From Edaphobacter acidisoli (GTDB lineage Bacteria; Acidobacteriota; Terriglobia; Terriglobales; Acidobacteriaceae): a stretch of 64,000 nucleotides of DNA. This document shows, piece by piece, positions 32,330-41,322 of this stretch (positions are counted from its first letter, which is position 1; every line of letters starts with the position of its first letter). Under the pieces are notes generated by a model. That model saw only the letters and a program-made list of their open reading frames with translations, made no database searches and had not been told where the DNA came from. The stretch spans positions 2,418,001-2,482,000 of the forward strand of contig NZ_BMJB01000001.1 of NCBI RefSeq assembly GCF_014642855.1. The letters are read 5' to 3'. A program made the position numbers and the translations under genes.

Positions 32330-33297
32330 GCGGCGTTCTTGTAGTGATGGAACAGCGCGGTGGTCAATGGAATCGCATGAGCTTTGAAGCGCTCGCCGCC
32401 GGGCAACAGCTTGCGGCGAAGCTGGGGGTTGAGTGCTCTGCTGCAGTCGTGGCGGAAGGCGTGAGCGCTTTGGCTTCAGAGCTAAGCGGCAAGAAGCTCG
32501 TTAAGGTGTATGCAGTGGAACACGCTCTGCTCAAAACTTACACTCCGGATGGCTATGTGGCAGCGCTGGAGCAGGTGATTAAGCAGGCTGCTCCAGCTTA
32601 TGTGCTGATGCCCCATACCTATCAGGTCCGGGACTTCGCCCCTGCGCTGGCGACGCGGTTTGGCTCGGTCTTGATTAGTGACGTGATCGCTGTGCATGAC
32701 GGGCCGGTCTTCGTGCGACAGTTGCTGCAGGGCAAGCTGAATGCCGACTATCGCCATACTGGTGCTGGGCCGTGCTTTGTCTCGGTGCAGGCTGGAACGT
32801 TTCGTGGCGATACAGTCGAGACTGGAAGTGCAGCGGTCGAGACGTTTGCGCCAACGCTTGAGCTGCCGCAGATTCGCACGAAGCCGGGTGAGTTGTTCCG
32901 CGAATCGGCTCAGACGGTGGATCTGAGCGCGGCGCCGGTAATTGTTTCTGTCGGCCGCGGCATCGGCGAGCAGGAGAACATTGCCATTGTGGACGAGCTT
33001 GCGAAGGCACTGGGCGCCGAGTTGGCAGCCTCGCGCCCCATCTGTGACAACGGCTGGCTGCCAATGGAGCGGCAGGTGGGTAGTTCCGGGCAGACGGTTT
33101 CGCCAAAGCTGTATCTTGCGGTCGGAATTTCGGGCGCGATTCAGCATCTGGTTGGGATGAAAGGCTCGAAAACTGTGATCGCCATCAACAAGGATGAGAA
33201 CGCGCCCATCTTTGAGGTAGCGGACTACGGGGTGGTGGGTGATTTGTTCGAAGTGGTTCCGGCCCTGACAAAGGCCGTGCAGGCGGCAAAAGGGTAA
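32326..33297 (+). CDS. etfA: Electron transfer flavoprotein alpha subunit
   Basis: A 323-residue ETF subunit carrying the redox FAD in its C-terminal domain. Visible blocks are the N-terminal VVMEQRGGQWNRMSFEAL, then VSVGRGIGEQENI, ASRPICDNGWLPMERQVG (the FAD-site arginine region) and LYLAVGISGAIQHLVGM, ending with AIFEVADYGVVGDLFEVVP-like sequence. Translationally coupled to etfB by a 4-base overlap. A structured non-coding spacer follows rather than a standard T-tract terminator. Confidence 0.96.
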   Translation: MSGVLVVMEQRGGQWNRMSFEALAAGQQLAAKLGVECSAAVVAEGVSALASELSGKKLVKVYAVEHALLKTYTPDGYVAALEQVIKQAAPAYVLMPHTYQVRDFAPALATRFGSVLISDVIAVHDGPVFVRQLLQGKLNADYRHTGAGPCFVSVQAGTFRGDTVETGSAAVETFAPTLELPQIRTKPGELFRESAQTVDLSAAPVIVSVGRGIGEQENIAIVDELAKALGAELAASRPICDNGWLPMERQVGSSGQTVSPKLYLAVGISGAIQHLVGMKGSKTVIAINKDENAPIFEVADYGVVGDLFEVVPALTKAVQAAKG

Positions 33298-33345
33298 GAG
33301 CCATCTATCAACCCCCTTTGTTACTTCATTTTGGACACTTTGCTT

Positions 33346-33393
33346 ATCGCTAGTTGCATTTTCTTGCGACTAGCGATACCTCTTGATAGAGGT
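33346..33393 (+). ncRNA. Tandem hairpins in the spacer after etfA
   Basis: Two adjacent stems begin 49 bases after etfA: ATCGCTAGTTGCA/TGCGACTAGCGAT (33346-33358 with 33365-33377, 13 bp with one G-T pair, loop TTTTCT) and directly after it ACCTCT-TGAT-AGAGGT (33378-33393). Neither is followed by a T tract. They could be an mRNA-stabilising end for the etf operon, a leader element for the diguanylate cyclase gene, or a small RNA. I see no match to a known riboswitch class. The rest of the 358-base spacer holds only the short ORF listed separately. Confidence 0.4.
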
Positions 33394-33570
33394 ATTCGAT
33401 GGTAGGGGCTTAAGGTTGTTTGCTGCGGGCGTCCGTGAACTTGCGACGATCATGACAGCAAATTTCCTGGATGCCTAGACCGTTGAATGCATTGTGGCTC
33501 ATATAGAGAAGGCAGGCCCAAGCATTAACCCGTTGAACTCTTTCCGCCACCACAGACCAATAGATTGGAC

Positions 33571-33678
33571 ATGGAACAACCAGCAGACCGGGCCCGTATC
33601 TTCATTCACATAAAGTTGCAAGACAAAACGTACGATTGGCTACTGAAGGAAGCTCTTGAGAGACAAACGTCAGTTTGA
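33571..33678 (+). CDS. Possible 35-codon ORF overlapping the GGDEF gene start
   Basis: ATG to TGA encoding a 35-residue peptide that begins MEQPADRARIFIHIKL and ends ALERQTSV. It overlaps the proposed TTG start of the diguanylate cyclase by 23 bases in another frame, an arrangement suited to translational coupling. The peptide is charged and could be an amphipathic helix. There is no strong ribosome site, so the call is tentative. Confidence 0.25.
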   Translation: MEQPADRARIFIHIKLQDKTYDWLLKEALERQTSV

Positions 33679-34786
33679 AGTCATCGATGGCCGGCAGATG
33701 GATCACCTGCGGGTGTTCCACGATGTGGCGCGCGCGCTGACGGCAAGTCTGGAACTGGAAGAGATTCTGGGCGCCATCATGGATAAGATGGCTAAGTTCT
33801 TCGGGCCAGAGCGCTGGTCTTTCCTGATGGTAGATGAGACAGCAAATGAGCTTTACTACGCCATTGCAGTGGGCGAGAATGCGGAGAGCCTGAAAGGCTT
33901 GCGCGTAGCGATGGGTGAAGGTGTTGCCGGGTGGGTGGCGTCGACGGGCAATCCACTGGTTGTGCCGAACGTGAAGCTGGATAAGAACTGGGCGAAGTTT
34001 GCGGCGAGCCATCCGGAGTTGAATATCCAGTCGATTGCATGCGTGCCGGTACGGTCCGGCAATAAGACGCTGGGAGTGATTCAACTGCTCAACAGCAAGA
34101 TGGACCTTCTTTCGGAGTACTCGGTCTCGTTTCTGAGAATTCTGTGCGACTATGCGGCAATTGCGATCCAGAATGCGCGCTCGATGACGCTGATTCAGGA
34201 ACTCACTATCACGGACGATGTGACCGGACTGTTCAATGCACGGCATCTTTACACGATGCTTGCGGACGAGGTGAAAACAGGCAAGCCGTTTAGCCTCTTG
34301 TTTGTGGATCTGGACCACTTCAAGTCGGTCAACGACACGCATGGGCATCTGATTGGGAGCCGTCTTCTGTCTGAAGTAGGTGGATTGATGAAGCGCCTGC
34401 TGGGGCCGAACAATTCGGCATTCCGGTATGGAGGAGATGAGTTTGTGGCACTGTTGCCCGGCATGGGTAAGGCTGCTGCAACAGGTGTGGTTATGGCGCT
34501 TTGCGACGATCTGCGTTCAAGCAAATTTCTGGAAGGCGCAGGACTGGCGCTGAACTTGTCTGGAAGCTTTGGGCTGGCAACTTTTCCTGAAGATGGCGAT
34601 ACCGTACCGACGATTCTGAAAGCAGCCGACACAATGATGTATGAGGCCAAGACGACGCGCGACAATATTGCCGTCGCGGGTAAGGGACTCTTGATGGAAC
34701 GGGAACGCGTGACGCAAATCGGCCGTGATTCGAGGCAGGCCGTTGGCGGCCTTTATGTGGAGCGCGGACCGGTTCGATCGATCTGA
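33656..34786 (+). CDS. GAF-GGDEF diguanylate cyclase
   Basis: A 376-residue cytosolic enzyme predicted to make cyclic-di-GMP from two GTP. The N-terminal GAF sensor (about 22-165) contains LEEILGAIMDKMAKFFG and GEGVAGWVASTGNPLVVPN. A short linker with TITDDVTGLFNARHL leads into the GGDEF domain (about 185-345) with the active-site loop RYGGDEFVALL and SFGLATFPEDG. TTG 33656 follows AAGGA; ATG 33698 is the alternative. No RxxD inhibitory site is seen five residues before GGDEF. The ligand of the GAF domain is unknown. It converges with the next gene, leaving 3 bases between stops. Confidence 0.9.
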   Translation: MRDKRQFEVIDGRQMDHLRVFHDVARALTASLELEEILGAIMDKMAKFFGPERWSFLMVDETANELYYAIAVGENAESLKGLRVAMGEGVAGWVASTGNPLVVPNVKLDKNWAKFAASHPELNIQSIACVPVRSGNKTLGVIQLLNSKMDLLSEYSVSFLRILCDYAAIAIQNARSMTLIQELTITDDVTGLFNARHLYTMLADEVKTGKPFSLLFVDLDHFKSVNDTHGHLIGSRLLSEVGGLMKRLLGPNNSAFRYGGDEFVALLPGMGKAAATGVVMALCDDLRSSKFLEGAGLALNLSGSFGLATFPEDGDTVPTILKAADTMMYEAKTTRDNIAVAGKGLLMERERVTQIGRDSRQAVGGLYVERGPVRSI

Positions 34787-34789
34787 ATC

Positions 34790-35887
34790 CTAAAATTGCC
34801 CGGCCGTTCGACGCTCGAGCGTCGCTGGGCGTTTAGGCTCGGGCTTGATCACATCGCGGTTTTCCGGAGCGACTGGGTGGACGCCAAAGTCCCAGACGCT
34901 TAGGTTGACCGCGGTGTCGGAGATGACCTCCATCAGCGCATATTCGCCGAAGTCGAGTGGACGAGTGGGCGTGATCTTCAGCCAGTGACCGCCGGGTAGA
35001 AGCTCGGTAGTGGTTTCGACGACATCTTCCTGAAGGTGGCCGGTGCCGAGCAAAGGGATCTGGAAACTTGCGATGACGCGCTCTCCGGTGCGTACGTCGG
35101 CGCGGACGATGACGTAGCGGCTTTCCGGCGAGCCTCCTGGTGGCCCGCTCTTAACGATGCTCGTGGCGCCGTGCGTGTCCACAGTGAAGGGTTTTCCGGC
35201 TGTGGATGGGACAGCTTCGTCGCCTACGCGAAGATAGAGGACTGGCTGGGCGACATGGACCTGTACGTTGGCGGTCTCACCCTTGAGGGTGATGATCTGG
35301 TGGGCGGCAGAAAGCGGATTGATTGCTGCGCGCAGGATGTTGTGGCCCGTGTCGCGGTTGAGATCGCTGTCGGACTGGGCCAGAGGAACCAGTTCCGGGG
35401 TGCCACGGTAGGTGTCGAGGATGAGAGTGCTGTCGTCTTCCGGTAGGCGGAGGTCTTTGGCTACCTCTGGCGTCAATGCAGCGCGGTCTGCCTCTTCCTT
35501 CAGGAGTTCGGGGTCGATTGGAGGCGGCTGATTTGGGTTGGCATTGTCACCTGAAGGGCCAAAGTGCGCCTGGTCCCAGCGGCGCGTGGCGTCGAAATCA
35601 ACGAGTGAAGCGGGGATCTCTTCTTCTTCGCCACCACGCTCGGCGCTGATGTAGTGCACGACGTTGCCTACGACGCGGTAGCTCATGATGATTTGGTAGC
35701 TTCCGTCTTTGAGAATAAGGCGCGTGCGGTGCGGCGCCGTTGTAGCGGCTGCGTCCGGCGGGGGAAGTGCCTTCGGCTGTTGCTGCGACATAGCGGTCGG
35801 GACGACTGTAAGGGCGAGTCCGACTGTCAGCACCAGAGCAAACAGTTTTACAAAGTATTTTGCCGGAATGAGACGGCGCATTGTCAT
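34790..35887 (-). CDS. Secreted protein of unknown function
   Basis: A 365-residue exported protein. ATG 35887 (MTMRRLIPAKYFVKLF) gives a signal peptide (about 1-37, ending PTAMSQQ); a longer frame upstream has no ribosome site. After a Pro-rich stretch, an SH3-like segment begins RTRLILKDGSYQIIMSYRVVGNVVHY, typical of proteins that describe 'display' beta strands. The C-terminal half (about 200-345) is beta-rich (YVIVRADVRTGERVIASFQ, FGEYALMEVISD). No known family is assigned. It is widespread-looking in style for Acidobacteria but its role is not visible. Confidence 0.7.
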   Translation of the reverse strand: MTMRRLIPAKYFVKLFALVLTVGLALTVVPTAMSQQQPKALPPPDAAATTAPHRTRLILKDGSYQIIMSYRVVGNVVHYISAERGGEEEEIPASLVDFDATRRWDQAHFGPSGDNANPNQPPPIDPELLKEEADRAALTPEVAKDLRLPEDDSTLILDTYRGTPELVPLAQSDSDLNRDTGHNILRAAINPLSAAHQIITLKGETANVQVHVAQPVLYLRVGDEAVPSTAGKPFTVDTHGATSIVKSGPPGGSPESRYVIVRADVRTGERVIASFQIPLLGTGHLQEDVVETTTELLPGGHWLKITPTRPLDFGEYALMEVISDTAVNLSVWDFGVHPVAPENRDVIKPEPKRPATLERRTAGQF

Positions 35888-36246
35888 TGGTCTGTTCTGA
35901 CAGTTTAGACGCAGCAGACGGATGGCCGCGATTAGGTCCTGAAGGCGTCTCGCAGGCGATGCTGGCGGGTATGAATTCTGGTTGCGGCCCATGGCGAAGC
36001 ACAGCGATAAAAAACTTTGATGGGGCGCATAATAATACGCCGGCGTCGCCGCATCTCCTCTGTTTATCAGTGTTTGCGGCTTGCGCAAGATAGCTGAGCT
36101 GGCGATTTTCTATCGCAATAACGCGGTGCGGAAAATTCCATATTTACAACGAAAAATCACGATAGTAGGTTCTGGCCATTCAAGCAATCTTCAAACTACC
36201 CATCGTTCGCTGTTCACTCTGGCGAGTGAAAAAGGAGAACTTATCG

Positions 36247-36585
36247 ATGAAGCGCATAGATGCTGTAATCCGGCCCTCACAACTGGATGAGGTGAAGAGA
36301 GGCCTTCATGACTTAGGAATCACCGGCGCCACCATTCAGGAGGCCCGTGGGTTTGGGCGGCAGAAGGGGCATACCGAGACGTATCGCGGATCGGAGTACA
36401 CGGTTGATTTGCTGCCCAAGCTGTGCCTGAGTGTCGTGGTGAATGACGCGATGCTCGAGCCGGCGCTGGAGGCCATCATTACAAGCGCTCGGACCGGCGT
36501 GATCGGCGACGGAAAGATCTTTGTAAGTTCGGTGGACGAGGTTGTCCGCATAAGGACAGGCGAGCGTGGCCCAACCGCGATATGA
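36247..36585 (+). CDS. glnK: Nitrogen regulatory P-II protein
   Basis: A 112-residue trimeric signal protein that senses 2-oxoglutarate, ATP/ADP and nitrogen state and plugs the Amt channel. ATG 36247 follows AAGGAGA. The T loop carries the uridylylation-type tyrosine at residue 51 in GHTETYRGSEYTVDLLPK. The B-loop TGVIGDGKIFV and C-terminal VRIRTGERG are intact. It lies 64 bases upstream of amt, the classical glnK-amtB pair, and is likely cotranscribed with it. No convincing sigma54 promoter was found in the upstream region. Confidence 0.95.
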   Translation: MKRIDAVIRPSQLDEVKRGLHDLGITGATIQEARGFGRQKGHTETYRGSEYTVDLLPKLCLSVVVNDAMLEPALEAIITSARTGVIGDGKIFVSSVDEVVRIRTGERGPTAI

Positions 36586-36649
36586 GATCCGCGCTGTTGC
36601 CAACATTGCCGAGATGCACTGTAACCGTGAGAAGAAAGGAACGACAAAA

Positions 36650-38347
36650 ATGCAGCAAGACTTTTTGAGACGTCCCATACGCAGTCTGCTGAAGAAAGCC
36701 TTGGCCCTTGCCTTTGTGCTGGCACTGAGCGGCACCATCAATATTGCGCTGGCACAGCAGGCCCCGCAGCCCGACCCCGCAGGCCTGGCAACCGGAGACA
36801 GAACTGCTGTGACTGATGCGGCGGGCAATCCGATTGTGGTTGCCGCGCCGACTGATCCCAGCGCGCCAGACTATGCAACGGCGAAGAAGGCCTATGACGA
36901 CTATCAGGCTGCGGCCGCACGCGAGCCGATTGCACTTCATGTAGCCGACGCGGTTGGCCATCTGAAGATTGCTACAAACTTCTCGTGGACGCTGCTGACC
37001 GGATATCTGGTGCTGTTCATGCAGGCGGGCTTTGCGTTGCTGACCTGCGGCCTGGTGAGGAAGAAGAATGCAGGCCACTTGATGATGCTGAACTTCGCCG
37101 CATACGTTTTCGCGTTTCTGGCTTACTGGGTCTGCGGCTTTGCGTTCCAGTACGGAGGCACTGCGATTAACGCCGCGCCCGCCACTATCGGCGGCTCGCC
37201 AACGCTGAACCACTTCCTGATAGGCGGCGGGCTGCACGGCATTCTTGGCGGCAAGGGCTTCTTTATGAGCGGCCCGGCGTATGACTCAAGCTCGATGTGC
37301 CTGATCCTGTTCGAAGTCGTCTTCATGGAGACCGCCGGCTATATCATCGTTGGCGCAATCTGCGAGCGGATTACGTTCTGGGCGTTTCTGCTATGCGAAC
37401 TTTTCATCGGCGGACTGCTGTATCCGGTATTTGCGTGCTGGGTGTGGGGTGGCGGCTGGATGTCGCAACTGGGTCTGTCCGAGCACTGGGCGCATGGTTA
37501 TATCGATTTCGCCGGATCGTCCGTCGTACACGGCGTGGGCGGATTCGCGGCAATGGCGCTAGCGGTTGTGCTGGGACCGCGGCTGGGCAAGTATGGGCCT
37601 GACGGCAAGCCTCGCGCGTTTCCGGCGCATAATCTCGTCTACGTTGTGACCGGAACGTTCATCCTGCTGTTTGGCTGGATGGGCTTCAATCCCGGATCAA
37701 CGCTGGGCGCCACTGATTTGCGGATCTCAATCGTCGCAGTCAATACCAACCTGGCGGGAGTGGCCGGCGCGGCCGTAGCGCTGACACTGTGGTACTTCAT
37801 GTTCGGGAAACCGGACGTGACGATGGCCTGTAACGGAATGCTGGCTGGTTTGGTGGCGATCACAGCACCGTGCGCGTTTGTCTCGCCGACATCAGCTGTA
37901 ATCATCGGCGCGATCGCGGGCGCGATTGTATGCGGAGGCGTGCTGTTCAATGAGCGCGTACTGAAGATTGACGACCCGTGCGGAGCAATCTCAGTTCACG
38001 GATACTGCGGCTGGTTTGGCGCGGTATGCGTTGGCATCTTCGCAGACGGAACCTACGGGGCGGGCTGGAACGGCGTGGGCACTGCGTCCTATCTGGGCAA
38101 GGCTGGCCAGGGCGTGACGGGGCTGCTTCACGGGGACCCGAAGCAGTTTGTGGTGCAGCTGTGCGGAGCCACGCTGATGGCTGTCTATGCATTCGGTTTG
38201 ACCTTCGTGGTGTTCAAGATTGTCAACTCGATCCGCTCAATGCGCGTTTCGAAGGAATCCGAACTGGCTGGCCTGGATGTGCCTGAGTTCGGTATGGGAG
38301 CGTATCCGGAAGATGCGTTGGCAACCTTCTCGATGGGTGCGGATTAA
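36650..38347 (+). CDS. amt: Ammonium transporter
   Basis: An inner-membrane Amt channel of 565 residues with 11 core membrane segments. ATG 36650 follows AAAGGA. An N-terminal signal peptide (about 1-35, ending IALAQQ) and a periplasmic stretch of about 75 residues precede the first core helix (TNFSWTLLTGYLVLFMQAGFAL). Conserved Amt blocks include DFAGSSVVHGVGG (first pore histidine) and FNPGSTLGA, with ISVHGYCGWFGAVCVG (second pore histidine). The signal peptide matches the cleaved leader of E. coli AmtB. It is gated by the GlnK encoded upstream, and a strong terminator follows. Confidence 0.95.
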   Translation: MQQDFLRRPIRSLLKKALALAFVLALSGTINIALAQQAPQPDPAGLATGDRTAVTDAAGNPIVVAAPTDPSAPDYATAKKAYDDYQAAAAREPIALHVADAVGHLKIATNFSWTLLTGYLVLFMQAGFALLTCGLVRKKNAGHLMMLNFAAYVFAFLAYWVCGFAFQYGGTAINAAPATIGGSPTLNHFLIGGGLHGILGGKGFFMSGPAYDSSSMCLILFEVVFMETAGYIIVGAICERITFWAFLLCELFIGGLLYPVFACWVWGGGWMSQLGLSEHWAHGYIDFAGSSVVHGVGGFAAMALAVVLGPRLGKYGPDGKPRAFPAHNLVYVVTGTFILLFGWMGFNPGSTLGATDLRISIVAVNTNLAGVAGAAVALTLWYFMFGKPDVTMACNGMLAGLVAITAPCAFVSPTSAVIIGAIAGAIVCGGVLFNERVLKIDDPCGAISVHGYCGWFGAVCVGIFADGTYGAGWNGVGTASYLGKAGQGVTGLLHGDPKQFVVQLCGATLMAVYAFGLTFVVFKIVNSIRSMRVSKESELAGLDVPEFGMGAYPEDALATFSMGAD

Positions 38348-38357
38348 CCTAACGCGG

Positions 38358-38400
38358 ATGGCCTCCGGAACCGACATGTTCCGGAGGCCATTCACTTTTA
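38358..38400 (+). terminator. Rho-independent terminator after amt
   Basis: A 13-bp perfect stem TGGCCTCCGGAAC (38359-38371) with its complement at 38378-38390, a 6-base loop, then TTCACTTTTA. It lies in the gap between the convergent amt and symporter stops. Confidence 0.85.
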
Positions 38401-38401
38401 A

Positions 38402-39850
38402 TCAAGCTTCGCCGAATGGCTCAAGCTGCGCGCGGGTGGGCGGCGTGGTGAAGAAGCTGACAATCAGCAGGCAAACCACCGAAGCGATGAGTGCAGGGAA
38501 GATTGCGTCACGATCGCTGATGATGGGTGGGATATTGTGATGGACGAACGGCGTGTCCCAGAAGAGGGTGACGAAGGTGCCGACGGCGATGCTGGCGACG
38601 GCTGCGGTTGCGGTGGCGCGCTTCCAGAAAAATGCAGCGAGGATGACCGGCGTTAGAGCCGCTGCATAGATGGTGTAGGCATAAAGAGATTTTTTGAGCA
38701 CCGACTGCACGTGCAGCGATTGGTAGAGCGCCCAGATGCCGAGGAAGACAACCATGAGGCGACTGACGATGAGGATGCGCTTGTTGGATGCGCCAGGCGA
38801 GAGATAGCGGACGAAGACATCGTTGACAAGATTGGTTGCGGGCGAGAAGAGATAGTTGTTGGCCGTGGAGACGATCTTCGCGAAGATGGCTCCTACGAGC
38901 AGCGCGCCGAGCAGACGCAGCGGGCCGTCAGCGTTGAGGCCGTGGAGGCCGCAGTAGGCGAGGATTTCGCGCGGGGCTTTTGAGACTTCGCCGGTGGGAA
39001 AGAGAGCGGAGCCGACGATGGCGATGACGACGATAACCGTCTCAAGTATGACCGTGCCGATGAGCCAGCCTACGACGGCGCGCGAGGCGGCCTTCTCGGA
39101 TTTCGCCGAGAAAAACTTCTGATACATCGATTGGTTGCCGAGCAGAAGCAGGCAGGTGGGCAGGAAGAATTCCATTGCACGGATGAAGCCGAGGTCGCCG
39201 AGCGGGCGGAAGTGCGTTGCCGGAAGAGCGGCATGAACGGCGGACCATCCTCCGGCTTCGTGGACCAGTACCGGCAGCGCGGCGAGCAGGCCGAAGGTGG
39301 CTAATAGGCCGATGACTACGTCCATGTAAGCGACCGAGCCCATGCCGGCGATCATCGTGAAGACGATGACGAAGACCGCGACGATGTATTGGCCGAACGC
39401 AGGCGTGATGAAGGTGGGGAAGATGAGATGGAGGATGTCTCCGCCGCCGACGAACTGATAGCTGGTGATTGCGGTGTAGGTGAAGAGGATGGCGATGACG
39501 CCGAGCACGCGGGCGGTCTGGTTATAACGGGCTTCGAGCAGGTCGGGGATGGTGAACTGCGCGAACTTGCGGGCGCGCGGCGCGATGAAGTAGATGAGCA
39601 AGAGTCCGGCCCAGCCTCCGCCACCCTGCCATAGCGCGACGAAGCCGTGCTTGTAGGCGTTCTCAGCGCCGCCGAGCAGCGAGCCGGAGCCGATCCAGCT
39701 TGAGAGCAACGTGAAGATGAGGACGAAGGCGGGCAGCGAACGGCCTGCGACGAGATAGTCGGCCTTGGTTTTGGTTTTGCTGAGGCGCGTCAAGGAGACG
39801 ATCAGCAACGTCAAAACAATGATGGCCAGAACGGCGATGTAAAGGTTCAT
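38402..39850 (-). CDS. Sodium:solute symporter (SSS family)
   Basis: A 482-residue inner-membrane transporter with about 13 hydrophobic helices, of the SSSF/PutP-SGLT family. Signatures: ADYLVAGRSLPAFVLIFTLLSSWIGSGSLLGGAENAY near the N-terminus and GALLVGAIFAKIVSTANNYLFSPATNLVNDVF in the TM8 region, whose serine/threonine residues form the Na2 site. The substrate is not predictable. It converges with amt and sits upstream of nothing on its own strand, so it is monocistronic. Confidence 0.9.
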   Translation of the reverse strand: MNLYIAVLAIIVLTLLIVSLTRLSKTKTKADYLVAGRSLPAFVLIFTLLSSWIGSGSLLGGAENAYKHGFVALWQGGGGWAGLLLIYFIAPRARKFAQFTIPDLLEARYNQTARVLGVIAILFTYTAITSYQFVGGGDILHLIFPTFITPAFGQYIVAVFVIVFTMIAGMGSVAYMDVVIGLLATFGLLAALPVLVHEAGGWSAVHAALPATHFRPLGDLGFIRAMEFFLPTCLLLLGNQSMYQKFFSAKSEKAASRAVVGWLIGTVILETVIVVIAIVGSALFPTGEVSKAPREILAYCGLHGLNADGPLRLLGALLVGAIFAKIVSTANNYLFSPATNLVNDVFVRYLSPGASNKRILIVSRLMVVFLGIWALYQSLHVQSVLKKSLYAYTIYAAALTPVILAAFFWKRATATAAVASIAVGTFVTLFWDTPFVHHNIPPIISDRDAIFPALIASVVCLLIVSFFTTPPTRAQLEPFGEA

Positions 39851-39917
39851 AGGTGCAGGGAGATTGTAGCGTGTGGAGACAGATGTGTAACTTGGTTATG
39901 AAAGCGGAGGTTGCATA

Positions 39918-41312
39918 GTGCGTTTGCGGGCGAGGTGGAGTTGGATCGGTGCTGGATTGGTCGTGTTTGTTTGCTTTGGCGCTCGAACGCTTCACGCTCA
40001 GCAGCCAACGGCGGCACAGAGGCGCACGGCAGGTGTTGGTGCGACGGTGAAGCCGGAGGTTCCGGCAAAGGATTTGACAGCAAAGCAACAGGCTGCGCGG
40101 CTGGCAAAGTGGCGGGAGACGATTCGTAAGCAACTGTACATTCCCTCGCCGCTGCCGAAGCTCGATGCGAAGACGTGGTCTACGTTTTCGCCGATGCCTG
40201 GCGTACTGGCTGACCGTGTTACTTACAACACTGCTGACGGCATGGTTGTGCCTGCGATCGTCTATCGGCCTGACCCAAAGACGGTGAAGTGGAAGGGTAA
40301 GCTACCCGGAATTGTTGTGGTGAATGGACATGGTGGGGACAAGTTCACCTGGTATGCGTTCTACAGCGGGATGCTCTTCGCGAAGGCCGGCGCGGTGGTT
40401 GTGACGTATGACCCGATTGGCGAGGGCGAAAGGAACATCGACAAGAAGTCTCGCGCGGGGGCGCATGACAAATGGGTCGACCCTCCTGCTGGATTGCCAC
40501 GAACAGACTGGGGGCAGCGGCTTGCGGGCTTGATGCAGGTGGATGTGATGCAGGCGGTAAGCTATCTGATCTCTCGGCCTGAGGTCGATCCTTCGCGGAT
40601 TGCGACTGTGGGATTTTCGATGGGATCGTTCATCACAGGGATCAACGGCGCTATCGATACGCGGATTCATGCGGTGCTGTTGAGCGGTGGTGGCGACTTC
40701 GACGGGCCGGGAGGCTATTTCGATTCCAACCCCCTGCCCTGCCAGTCGCCACCGTACCGCTCGCTTGAGGTGCTGGGCGATCGTGGTGCGGTTCTCTATG
40801 CGCTGAATGCTGCGCGGGGGCCGATGTATGTGATGAACGGCGCTGCTGATCGCGTGATGGACATTCCGCATCACGATGCTGCATGGTTCGCCGCTCTGCG
40901 CGAGCGGGCGATTGCAATTCGCGGAACAGAGAAGAACATGTTTACGACGATCTTCTACCCCGGAATCGACCACAGACCTTCGTGGGTGGATCGCGATGGT
41001 GTGGAGTGGCTCAACAAACAGATTCATTTTGCGATATGGGATGAGAAGACGATTGTGAATGAGCCTACGACGCACGTGAGCACATGGGCACGCGCGACTG
41101 ATGCAGACATCTCCAGGAACTATATGCGTGAAGACCGCGGAGGCGGATTGGATGCACTGGGGACTGGGTTTCCCGCGATCAGGCGCGAAGACCTGATGGT
41201 GCTGCCCGATGCCGATTGGCTGGCCATGAAAGACAAACTGACCTATGCATCATGGGCAGCGAAGATGAAGGCTGCCGAAGACGAGGCGGCAAGGGCGGTG
41301 GCTGCAAAATAA
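39918..41312 (+). CDS. Secreted alpha/beta-hydrolase (acetylxylan-esterase-like)
   Basis: A 464-residue protein. The GTG start at 39918 gives a signal peptide (about 1-28, ending RTLHAQQ). An alpha/beta-hydrolase fold follows: oxyanion region VVVNGHGGDKF, nucleophile elbow GFSMGS (catalytic serine, about residue 237), and a late histidine in YPGIDHRPSW. The pattern resembles dienelactone-hydrolase/acetyl-xylan-esterase (AB_hydrolase_7) enzymes that deacetylate plant polysaccharides, but the substrate is inference. It is followed after 10 bases by the MBL-hydrolase gene. Confidence 0.82.
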   Translation: MRLRARWSWIGAGLVVFVCFGARTLHAQQPTAAQRRTAGVGATVKPEVPAKDLTAKQQAARLAKWRETIRKQLYIPSPLPKLDAKTWSTFSPMPGVLADRVTYNTADGMVVPAIVYRPDPKTVKWKGKLPGIVVVNGHGGDKFTWYAFYSGMLFAKAGAVVVTYDPIGEGERNIDKKSRAGAHDKWVDPPAGLPRTDWGQRLAGLMQVDVMQAVSYLISRPEVDPSRIATVGFSMGSFITGINGAIDTRIHAVLLSGGGDFDGPGGYFDSNPLPCQSPPYRSLEVLGDRGAVLYALNAARGPMYVMNGAADRVMDIPHHDAAWFAALRERAIAIRGTEKNMFTTIFYPGIDHRPSWVDRDGVEWLNKQIHFAIWDEKTIVNEPTTHVSTWARATDADISRNYMREDRGGGLDALGTGFPAIRREDLMVLPDADWLAMKDKLTYASWAAKMKAAEDEAARAVAAK

Positions 41313-41322
41313 CGCGAGCGTG

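Noticed and set aside
36089..36246. A sigma54 promoter upstream of glnK
   Set aside because: TGGC and GC pairs occur, but the spacing between GG and GC elements is 8 or 12 bases, not the required 10.
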